Origin: Thermoleophilaceae bacterium
Lineage (GTDB): Bacteria; Actinomycetota; Thermoleophilia; Solirubrobacterales; JACPNS01
Reading direction: 5' to 3'
Assembly: GCA_016463365.1 (NCBI GenBank)
Contig: JAEMRJ010000018.1
Coordinates: 1 to 26,575 of the forward strand
DNA: 26,575 nucleotides
The notes under the pieces were generated by a model. That model saw only the letters and a program-made list of their open reading frames with translations, was not told the DNA's origin and made no database searches. The translations under genes and the position numbers were made by a program. Within the stretch, counting starts at the first letter, position 1; every line of letters starts with the position of its first letter. Positions 20,834-26,575 of this stretch are shown here, one piece after another.

Positions 20834-22551
20834 ACTCTCACATGCCTGCCAGCGCTGGCTGAAGCTGCAAAAACCCTACCCGCACGACGCGTCCAGACGG
20901 CCGCGCAGATCAGCATGGCGAGCACCAGAACCGCCCCCACGATCGAGATCGCCGGAACCGACTGTCCGAGCAGCTGTCCGATCGCCACCTGCGCCGCAAG
21001 AAACGCGCAGCCGAGCGCTGCCCAGCCGGCCATTCCAGCACGACGGTCGATCAGCACAACCGCTGCTGCGCCGGTCAGCGACCAGAGCCCGAGCGAGGCC
21101 GTGTAAGCGGGCTGCGCGAAGTCAAGCAACGCCCGCGCCGCAATGTCGGCATACTGGCGCAGCTCCTCAGGACTTGCGCCGGCATCCGGCACGCTCAGCG
21201 CCAGCGAAGCGCCGGACATCGCCTGCACGCCGACCACCCAGGCGAAGGCCCCCGCACCGGCGAGTGCACCGTCCACCACCCGCGGCAACGGCACCATCGC
21301 TGCGAGCGCGGCGACAAGCGCAGGAAGCACCAGAAACATCGCCGACCCGACCTGGCCGTCCACAGCCAGCGCGACAGCGCCCGCAGTTGCCGCCAGCGCC
21401 CAGCCTGCGCGCGGCAGCACGAAAACGAGCGCCGCAGCGATCAGCGGTTGGATGAAAGAGATCGTGACCCCGGTGGCAAGCATCGTCGCCGCGCACATCG
21501 CAGCGGCCAGCGCGGCAATCCCGAAGCGCCAGAGCCTGCCCGAACCAGGCTCGCGCGGGGCCTGCTGATCGCGCGGGAGGCGCAGGGCCGGCCGGTCGTG
21601 CGTGTAGCTGTCGGATCGTTCACGAGGCGTGCGGCCGAAGAGTTCGCGCACGCGTGAGCCGAGGGTGGGTGCCGCGAGGTTGTGCGAAAGCTGCGGCAGC
21701 GCGTCGTAGATCGCCTGGCCGAGTTCGACGACATCCGGACGCAGGTACGGGTCGGGCTCGAGGCAGCGGTCGATCGTCCCGCTCAGTTCATACGGCAGAT
21801 CGCGACGGGCGCGCGCAAGCCGAGAACGTCTGCCCTTACCGGGACCTGCGCCGGTGAAGCACTCAAACAGCACCAGCGCCAGCGAGTAGACATCGCTGGC
21901 CGGCGATGCCGGATCGCCGGCTTCCTGCTCGGGCGCGACGTAGCCGCGCGAGCCGGCATGCGGTCCTGCATGCGCGCGGCCGCCATGCCGGCCCGGATCG
22001 ACGATGCTGGCAATTCCGAAGTCCATCAGCTTCGCCGGCTGAACGCGCCAGCCGCCCGAGCCTTCGAGCCACGCACTGGTGACCATCACATTGGCGGGCT
22101 TGACGTCGCGGTGGATCACGCCCTGCGCATGCGCGTGGCCCAGTGCCTCGCAGAGCGCATAACCGATCCGCCCCGCATCGTTGTCGGACATCAGCCCTTC
22201 ATCGATCATCGCCGCCAGCGTGTGGCCGTGCACGAGTTCGTTGATCATGTAGATGCAGTCGCCTTCGCTGACGACCTCATAGAGCGAAACGATTGCCGGG
22301 TGATTGAGCCTGGCCGTCGCCCGCGCCTCGCGCAGGGCATCGCCGGAATCGGTGAGTTCCTGGTCGATCTTCAGTTCCTTGATCGCCACGGGGCGCTCAA
22401 GCAGCATGTCGAAGCCCTCCCAGACGGTCCCGAAGCCCCCGCTGCCAAGCGGGACCAGCAGTTCGAAACGGTCACGCAGGCGCGTCCGTCGGCCACTCGG
22501 CCGCAGCGCCCGGGTCGTGCGCTCGCGCAGGTTGTGGGTGCGGAATCCCAT
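20830..22551 (-). CDS. Ser/Thr protein kinase with polytopic membrane C-terminus
   Basis: A 573-residue kinase at the head of the cell-wall cluster. Kinase domain about 28-285: GSGGFGTVW, Lys58 in VAIKELK, HRDVKPANV with Asp149, DFG Asp177, APEQE at 206-210. Two features are unusual. An insertion of about eight residues (LEGSGGWR) lies between catalytic Asn and DFG. The activation segment is rich in Gly, His and Arg (about 183-203) and has no Thr, so TxT-type autophosphorylation is absent. After a linker (about 290-340), the rest (342-553) is hydrophobic, with about six to eight membrane segments, instead of the usual single helix plus sensor. It sits where many actinobacteria have other genes, and no pknA lies next to pknB, so it may fill that role; this is inference. 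The ATG at 22551 is preferred to a TTG 30 bp upstream. It overlaps fhaA by 4 bp. Confidence 0.9.
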   Translation of the reverse strand: MGFRTHNLRERTTRALRPSGRRTRLRDRFELLVPLGSGGFGTVWEGFDMLLERPVAIKELKIDQELTDSGDALREARATARLNHPAIVSLYEVVSEGDCIYMINELVHGHTLAAMIDEGLMSDNDAGRIGYALCEALGHAHAQGVIHRDVKPANVMVTSAWLEGSGGWRVQPAKLMDFGIASIVDPGRHGGRAHAGPHAGSRGYVAPEQEAGDPASPASDVYSLALVLFECFTGAGPGKGRRSRLARARRDLPYELSGTIDRCLEPDPYLRPDVVELGQAIYDALPQLSHNLAAPTLGSRVRELFGRTPRERSDSYTHDRPALRLPRDQQAPREPGSGRLWRFGIAALAAAMCAATMLATGVTISFIQPLIAAALVFVLPRAGWALAATAGAVALAVDGQVGSAMFLVLPALVAALAAMVPLPRVVDGALAGAGAFAWVVGVQAMSGASLALSVPDAGASPEELRQYADIAARALLDFAQPAYTASLGLWSLTGAAAVVLIDRRAGMAGWAALGCAFLAAQVAIGQLLGQSVPAISIVGAVLVLAMLICAAVWTRRAGRVFAASASAGRHVRV

Positions 22552-22666
22552 GGCTGATCTTTTCGGGGGCGATGAACGCAAGCCTGCAAACCCGTTCTCA
22601 GAGAGGAATCCGCCCGGTTGACCGGGAATACTTAGTTACGATCCTCGCCTTCCGAGAGGAACCTTT
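22552..22666. promoter_or_regulatory. Divergent region between the cell-wall cluster and the CARDB-like gene
   Basis: These 115 bp should hold the promoter of the eight-gene minus-strand run and that of the plus-strand gene. A small inverted repeat, CCCGG-TTGA-CCGGG, spans 22613-22626 and contains TTGACC, a possible -35. The nearest -10-like hexamer, TACGAT at 22637-22642, leaves only 13 bp and is not convincing. GAGAGGAA occurs twice, at 22601-22608 and 22654-22661; the second copy is the ribosome binding site of the plus-strand gene. Confidence 0.4.
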
Positions 22667-23737
22667 ATGCCTTCGTATCCAGGCGACCAACAGGAGCGAC
22701 CGATTCGCGGTGACAATCCACGCGATGGCGACGCTGAACACCAGGCCGTGATCCAACGCCGCGCAGTCGCTGGCGGGCTGATCGTGCTGTTCCTGATCGT
22801 GGTCGTTCTGCTGGGCAAAGGCTGCCAGAGCGCGCGCCAGGAAAACTCGATCAAGGACTTCGTCAAGCAGACGAATTCGATCATCACCCAGTCCAACCAG
22901 GTCTCGAGCGACTTCTTCTCATTGCTGCGCGATCCGGGCGATGCCAGCGCAACCGACATCGAGACCTCCGTGAACGTCCAGCGCTCGCAGGCTTCAGAAC
23001 TCGTCCGCCAGGCCGTCGACCTCTCGGCTCCGGGCGAAGACCTCACGGCCGCCAAGCAGTACCTGGTCGAGACGCTCGAGTTCCGGCGCGACGGTCTGAC
23101 CGAGATCTCCGAACTTGTCGGCCAGGCGCTCGGCGACCAGGACGCCGAAGCTGCGACCGAGAAGATCGCCGCCAACATGCAGCAGTTCCTGACCAGCGAC
23201 GTGATCTATTCCCAGCGCGCCTACGCCTACATGAATCAGGCCGTCAAGGACAAGGACATCGAGGGCGTGTCCCTTCCGGCCAGCCGGTTCCTGCCGAGCC
23301 TTGAGTGGCTCGACCCCGCGCAGGTCGAAGACGTCTTCAACCGCGCCCGCGGCGGTACGACCGACCAGGCGGCAACGCCCGGCACCCACGGCACCGGCGT
23401 CACCGGCGTGACGGTTCAGCCGTCAGGTGCAGCGCTAACCGAGGGCGGCACCAACAACTTGGGCGGCGCTAAGCAGATCGAGGTGAACGTCCAGAATCAG
23501 GGCGAGAACGACGAGACCGATGTGGTCGTCACGTACGCGATCTCCGGCGCCGGCACCACTATCCGTCAGAGCAAGACGATCCCCGCGATCAGCGCCGGCG
23601 ACACGACCAAGGTGACCCTCCCGCTCACAAAGATCCCCGCAGCCGGAGCAAGCGCGACGCTCAAGGTCGAGGTCAAGAAGGTTCCCGGCGAGGAAAACCT
23701 CGAGAACAACAGCCAGACCTTCAACGTCAGTTTCTGA
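22667..23737 (+). CDS. Membrane-anchored protein with CARDB-like C-terminal domain, function unknown
   Basis: The product has 356 residues. Residues 1-32 are hydrophilic and cytoplasmic, followed by a membrane helix at about 33-50. Residues about 55-215 are predicted helical, rich in Gln, Ser and Asp, with no recognisable catalytic motif. A Gly/Thr linker (about 228-262) leads to a beta-rich domain (about 245-356) whose IEVNVQNQGENDE, TIPAISAGDTTKVTLPL and LENNSQTFNV resemble CARDB/Ig-like cell-adhesion modules: a strand with N(Q)G, an AGxxxxV strand and an ENN turn. The protein therefore looks like an envelope structural or scaffold component facing outward. GAGAGGA lies 6 nt before the ATG. 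It is divergent from the cell-wall cluster, so a link with growth is possible but unproven. A hairpin follows the stop codon by 1 bp. Confidence 0.75.
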   Translation: MPSYPGDQQERPIRGDNPRDGDAEHQAVIQRRAVAGGLIVLFLIVVVLLGKGCQSARQENSIKDFVKQTNSIITQSNQVSSDFFSLLRDPGDASATDIETSVNVQRSQASELVRQAVDLSAPGEDLTAAKQYLVETLEFRRDGLTEISELVGQALGDQDAEAATEKIAANMQQFLTSDVIYSQRAYAYMNQAVKDKDIEGVSLPASRFLPSLEWLDPAQVEDVFNRARGGTTDQAATPGTHGTGVTGVTVQPSGAALTEGGTNNLGGAKQIEVNVQNQGENDETDVVVTYAISGAGTTIRQSKTIPAISAGDTTKVTLPLTKIPAAGASATLKVEVKKVPGEENLENNSQTFNVSF

Positions 23738-23738
23738 G

Positions 23739-23763
23739 CTGACCGCTCCGCGTGGGCGGTCAG
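23739..23763 (+). terminator. Hairpin after the CARDB-like gene
   Basis: CTGACCGCTC pairs with GGGCGGTCAG (10 bp including one G-T pair) around a 5-base loop, starting 2 nt after the TGA. No T-run follows, so it may act as an attenuator, mRNA stabiliser or GC-rich type terminator rather than a classic one. Confidence 0.5.
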
Positions 23764-23777
23764 TAGGCTGAAAGTCG

Positions 23778-24404
23778 ATGAGCGCTCCGGACGGACTCTA
23801 TGAATGGTTGGCAGTCGCCGGCACCGCGGCCGCGGTTTTCTGCTTCGCGCTGCTGGTCTGGAACGCCTTCGCCCTGCGCCGCCTGCGCCGGGCCCAGAAG
23901 ATCATCCTTGGCGGCACCGAACGCGACGTCGTCGCCCACGCAGAACAGCTGCAGCGCGAGTTCGTCGCGCTGCGTGACTGGGTCGACGACGCCTCGGTCC
24001 AACTCGACAAGCGCATGTCTCGACTGGAGCTGGGCCTCGAAGGGGCAGTCACCCACACCGCGATGGTGCGCTACGACGCCTTCGGCGCGAAGTCCGGAAA
24101 ACAGTCGAGCAGCGTCGCGCTGCTCGACGAGCACAAGACCGGCGTAGTGCTGACCGCGATCGTCAGTCGCAACTTCTCGCACCTCTACGTCAAGCGCCTG
24201 ACCGACGGAGTTTCTGACATAGAGCTCTCGCCCGAAGAGCGCCACGCCGTCGAGCTCGCCTTCGCAGCTCCAGATCAGCCACCGGTGCCGCCGGCCCCGC
24301 CCGCACCGCCGCGGGTCGTTTCGAATTCGCCGACCAAGCCGCCCGAGCCGGCGGGCGAGCAGCCACAGGTACAGGCCACCGGGCAGGTACGCGTTGAGCG
24401 CTGA
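23778..24404 (+). CDS. DUF4446 family membrane protein
   Basis: The 208-residue protein belongs to a conserved family of unknown function. A membrane helix lies at about 9-30, followed by a basic stretch (LRRLRRAQK), an amphipathic helical region (about 48-90) likely to form a coiled coil, and the family's most recognisable block, MVRYDAFGAKSGKQSSS at 96-112 with ALLDEHKTGVVL at 114-125. The region after about 165 is Pro/Ala-rich and low in complexity; relatives often stop earlier, so this tail looks like a local extension. The ATG lies 40 bp after the upstream stop. Its end overlaps the start of pheA by 11 bp, which suggests cotranscription with it, although no functional tie to phenylalanine synthesis is known. 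Confidence 0.85.
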   Translation: MSAPDGLYEWLAVAGTAAAVFCFALLVWNAFALRRLRRAQKIILGGTERDVVAHAEQLQREFVALRDWVDDASVQLDKRMSRLELGLEGAVTHTAMVRYDAFGAKSGKQSSSVALLDEHKTGVVLTAIVSRNFSHLYVKRLTDGVSDIELSPEERHAVELAFAAPDQPPVPPAPPAPPRVVSNSPTKPPEPAGEQPQVQATGQVRVER

Positions 24405-25278
24405 GGCCCTTGCGCCGCGCCGCATAGGTCATCTCGGCCCGCCGGGTACCTATGGCGAGGAAGCGCTGCGCGCCGCTCTTGGCGGGGGTGCCGATTCCGT
24501 CGAGCTGGTTGCGCTCGACACGAATCGCGATGTGGTCCTGGCCGTCGAATCCGGCGAGGTCGAGGCCGGTTTTGTCCCGATTGAGAACTCCGTGGAGGGC
24601 GCCGTCACCGAAACGCTCGACGCGCTGGTCCACGACGCGCCGGGCGTTCAGATCGTCGGCGAGGTCGTGTGGCCGGTGCACCACTGCCTGATCGGCGCAC
24701 GCATGATTCCACTTGAAGAGGTCGGCCTCGTCGCATCGCACCCCCAGGCTCTCGCGCAGTGCGCGGGTTTCATTGCCGAACGACTGCCCAACGCCGCCAA
24801 ACTCGCGCGGGTGTCAACCGCCGAGGCCGTGCGCAGCGCCGTAGAACTCGGAGACGGCAACGTCGCAATCGGTTCGGCGATCGCTGCCGAAATGTACGGT
24901 GGCACCGTGATCGAGTCTGCCGTCGAAGACGTCACCGGAAACAAGACGCGCTTCGTCTGGCTCGCCAAGGCGCCGCTCACATCGCCGTGGGCCGGTAACC
25001 CGATGGAGCCCGCCACAACGACCTCACTGGTTTTCTCGGGCTTCAACGACACTTCGCCCGGCGGCCTGGTCAGCATCCTCGCCGAGTTCGCAGACCGCGG
25101 CGTGAACATGAGCAAGATCGAGTCGCGCCCCGAGCGGACCTCGCTGGGCCACTACCTCTTCTTCGTCGACCTGGACGGTTCAATCGAGGACGAGCCGATC
25201 GCAGCTTCTGTCGCGGGCGTACGTGCGAAGGTCCGCGAACTGCGCGTGCTCGGTTCGTTCAACGCATTCGAGTCATGA
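24394..25278 (+). CDS. pheA: Prephenate dehydratase
   Basis: The enzyme converts prephenate to phenylpyruvate, committing chorismate to phenylalanine. It is 294 residues and monofunctional, with no chorismate mutase domain. Catalytic domain about 10-192: LGPPGTYGEEA at 14-24, PIENSVEGAVTETLD at 62-76, SHPQALAQC at 115-123, and NKTRF at 183-187 (the Thr-Arg-Phe motif needed for catalysis). The ACT domain (about 208-291) carries GGLVSILAEF and the Phe-binding ESRP at 243-246, so feedback inhibition by phenylalanine is expected. The chosen start is TTG with GGGCAGG about 6 nt before it, overlapping the upstream gene by 11 bp. An internal start would lie too close to the first motif. Confidence 0.95.
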   Translation: MSAEALAPRRIGHLGPPGTYGEEALRAALGGGADSVELVALDTNRDVVLAVESGEVEAGFVPIENSVEGAVTETLDALVHDAPGVQIVGEVVWPVHHCLIGARMIPLEEVGLVASHPQALAQCAGFIAERLPNAAKLARVSTAEAVRSAVELGDGNVAIGSAIAAEMYGGTVIESAVEDVTGNKTRFVWLAKAPLTSPWAGNPMEPATTTSLVFSGFNDTSPGGLVSILAEFADRGVNMSKIESRPERTSLGHYLFFVDLDGSIEDEPIAASVAGVRAKVRELRVLGSFNAFES

Positions 25279-25311
25279 ACCTGAGCGGTAAGAACCGGCC
25301 GGAGCACGCTC

Positions 25312-25317
25312 TACACT
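25312..25317 (+). promoter_or_regulatory. Candidate -10 element for the HNH gene
   Basis: TACACT fits the TAnnnT pattern of actinobacterial -10 elements and lies 12 bp before the ATG, giving a very short or absent leader. There is no clear -35 and no Shine-Dalgarno sequence. Confidence 0.35.
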
Positions 25318-25329
25318 GCGATTGTTCTG

Positions 25330-26064
25330 ATGGCCAGCAAGGCGGCGCCACGCTCGAGCAGTGACTGCTCAGAGTCCGGCGATGTACCCGGGCTCATCCT
25401 GTCGGAGATCGACGATTCTCCGGCGGTAGGCAGTCTTGCGCCGCAAACGGCCGCGGGCGCGCGATTCTCCTCGCTTTCCGGACCGACGCCGTCGCTTCAC
25501 GTGCAACGTGACGGCTCTGCGCTGAGCGGCCGGGTGCTCGTTCTGAATGCATCGTTCGAGCCGATCAATGTATGCACGGTGCGTCGCGCGATCGTCCTGA
25601 TCCTGAAGTCCAAAGCCGAGGTGATCGACGAGCACGCAATCGAAGTGCATGCTGAGCGCATGTCGATGACACGACCTTCGGTCATCCGCCTGCGCACCTA
25701 CGTGCACATTCCCTACCAGTCTTTTCGTCGCAAGATCACCCGCCGCGCAGTGTTTGCCCGCGACGGCTGGGAGTGCCAGTACTGCGGCCGGCGCGGTTCG
25801 CTCACGATGGACCACGTGATCCCGCGCTCCAAGGGCGGTGACACCTCCTGGGAGAACGTCGTCGCCTGCTGCGCCACATGCAACCGCCGCAAGGGCGACC
25901 GCAGCGTCGCGCAGTCGGGCATGAAGCTGAGCACCAGGCCGATGGCGCCCCACGCAACGATCTTCATTCACGTCGCCAGTCCGACGATTCCGGCTCAGTG
26001 GCTTCCGTACGTGCCGGCCAGTGCCGGCTCGGTGGCTGATGTCGCCGACGCCGACGCGGCCTGA
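25330..26064 (+). CDS. HNH endonuclease family protein
   Basis: The 244-residue protein carries a complete HNH nuclease core at about 138-192: zinc pair Cys149-xx-Cys152 (CQYCGRRG), catalytic Asp161-His162 in MDHVIPRSKGG, Asn176 in WENVV, and the second zinc pair Cys181-xx-Cys184 (CATCNRRKGD). Before it, VLVLNASFEPINVCTVRRA at 69-87 and the KAEVID stretch match a widespread family of chromosomal HNH proteins whose role is not established. Those relatives usually begin close to the VLVLN motif, so residues 1-65 (Ser/Ala/Pro-rich) are either an extension or a sign that a downstream start is used; no in-frame start with a good ribosome binding site was found. A TACACT hexamer 12 bp before the ATG suggests a nearly leaderless transcript. 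No mobile-element neighbour is seen, so this is not obviously a homing enzyme. Confidence 0.82.
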   Translation: MASKAAPRSSSDCSESGDVPGLILSEIDDSPAVGSLAPQTAAGARFSSLSGPTPSLHVQRDGSALSGRVLVLNASFEPINVCTVRRAIVLILKSKAEVIDEHAIEVHAERMSMTRPSVIRLRTYVHIPYQSFRRKITRRAVFARDGWECQYCGRRGSLTMDHVIPRSKGGDTSWENVVACCATCNRRKGDRSVAQSGMKLSTRPMAPHATIFIHVASPTIPAQWLPYVPASAGSVADVADADAA

Positions 26065-26086
26065 TTCCGTTCTGACACCTCGCCGT

Positions 26087-26115
26087 TAGGATTCCGGTCA
26101 CAACTTTTGGAATCC
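26087..26115 (+). promoter_or_regulatory. Inverted repeat and candidate -10 upstream of the superoxide dismutase gene
   Basis: GGATTCC (26089-26095) and GGAATCC (26109-26115) are perfect inverted repeats separated by 13 bp, located 21 bp before the sod start. The left arm overlaps TAGGAT (26087-26092), a plausible -10. The repeat could be an operator for a metal- or redox-responsive regulator, or a leader hairpin. A ribosome binding site, AAGGA, is at 26126-26130. Confidence 0.4.
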
Positions 26116-26136
26116 ACCACGACTGAAGGACAGCAC

Positions 26137-26575
26137 ATGGCTTACGTAGTTCCCGCACTTCCTTATCCGCATGATTCGCTCGCTCCCACGATCGATGAAG
26201 AGACGATGCACCTCCACCACGACAAGCACCACCAGGCTTACGTGGACAAGGCCAACGGCGCCCTCGACGGCACCGACTGGGCCGACAAGCCGATCGAAGA
26301 AGTGATCGCCAACCTCAGCTCGCTTCCGGAGAACATCAGGGGTCCGGTGCGCAACAACGGCGGCGGCCACTACAACCACTCGCTCTTCTGGGAGTCGATG
26401 ACTCCGGGTGGCAGCGAGCTCTCCGGCGAGCTTGCCGATGCGATCACCGCGAAGTTCGGATCGGTCGACGCCTTCAAGGAGCAGTTCGAGGCGGCAGGCG
26501 TGGGCCAGTTCGGCTCCGGCTGGGCCTGGCTCGTGCTCGACGGCGGCGAGCTGGCGATCACCAGCACCGCCAACC
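26137..26575 (+). CDS. sodA: Superoxide dismutase, Fe/Mn family, Mn-type features; 3' end cut by the window
   Basis: The enzyme dismutes superoxide to oxygen and hydrogen peroxide. The first 146 residues are visible. The N-terminus has the family's LPYPHDSLAPTID, then TMHLHHDKHHQAYV, in which His27 is the first metal ligand. NNGGGHYNHSLFW contains His81, the second ligand. GSGWAWLVL follows. Gly77 before the His-Tyr-Asn-His segment is typical of Mn rather than Fe enzymes. The other discriminating position and the last two ligands (Asp and His in DVWEHAYY) lie beyond the window edge, so metal choice cannot be settled. No signal peptide is present, so it is cytoplasmic. AAGGA 6 nt before the ATG supports the start, and a 7 bp inverted repeat lies just upstream. 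Confidence 0.95.
   Translation, partial: MAYVVPALPYPHDSLAPTIDEETMHLHHDKHHQAYVDKANGALDGTDWADKPIEEVIANLSSLPENIRGPVRNNGGGHYNHSLFWESMTPGGSELSGELADAITAKFGSVDAFKEQFEAAGVGQFGSGWAWLVLDGGELAITSTAN

Noticed and set aside
22618..22642. TTGACC ... TACGAT as a sigma-70 promoter for the CARDB-like gene
   Set aside because: The spacer is only 13 bp, too short for a standard promoter; recorded only as sequence in the divergent region.
25330..26064. HNH gene as a mobile or homing endonuclease
   Set aside because: There is no intron, intein, inverted repeat or transposase nearby, and the protein matches a common chromosomal family.

Overview
The window is high-GC DNA, most likely from an actinobacterium. The strongest evidence is the conserved actinobacterial growth and division signalling cluster on the minus strand: fhaA, fhaB, pstP, rodA, pbpA, pknB. 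A DsbA-like/VKOR pair, a DUF4446 protein and a huge DUF11-repeat exoprotein lean towards the Thermoleophilia/Solirubrobacterales side of the phylum. That placement is inference, because no phylogenetic marker was searched.

Layout from left to right. (1) The 3' part of purM (+) ends in overlap with the stop codon of a convergent L,D-transpeptidase gene. (2) On the minus strand, a 7.8 kb gene encodes a secreted protein of about 2,600 residues made of about 17 DUF11-like modules. It is followed, with an ATGA overlap, by the L,D-transpeptidase gene. (3) A 230 bp divergent region separates this from a plus-strand receptor-type Ser/Thr kinase with an extracytoplasmic discoidin-like domain. (4) A membrane-tethered DsbA-like thiol oxidoreductase and a VKOR-family quinone-linked oxidase lie 5 bp apart (+). 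(5) A 10 kb minus-strand run is transcribed right to left: polytopic kinase, fhaA, fhaB, pstP, rodA, pbpA, pknB, ddl. (6) The plus-strand tail holds a membrane-anchored CARDB-like protein, a DUF4446 protein, pheA, an HNH endonuclease and the 5' part of a Mn-type superoxide dismutase gene.

How the genes fit together. The minus-strand run couples peptidoglycan precursor supply (Ddl), polymerisation (RodA), cross-linking (PbpA) and phospho-signalling (kinases, FHA readers, PstP phosphatase). PknB carries four PASTA repeats that would sense cell-wall fragments. The L,D-transpeptidase also acts on peptidoglycan and is translationally coupled to the giant surface protein, which suggests a joint role in envelope assembly or anchoring. 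The DsbA/VKOR pair would form disulfides outside the membrane, and the giant protein is rich in closely spaced Cys pairs that are plausible clients.

No tRNA, rRNA, CRISPR array, insertion sequence or phage gene was recognised. There is no gene-free stretch longer than 300 bp. Function calls come from reading motifs by eye; no database search was run.
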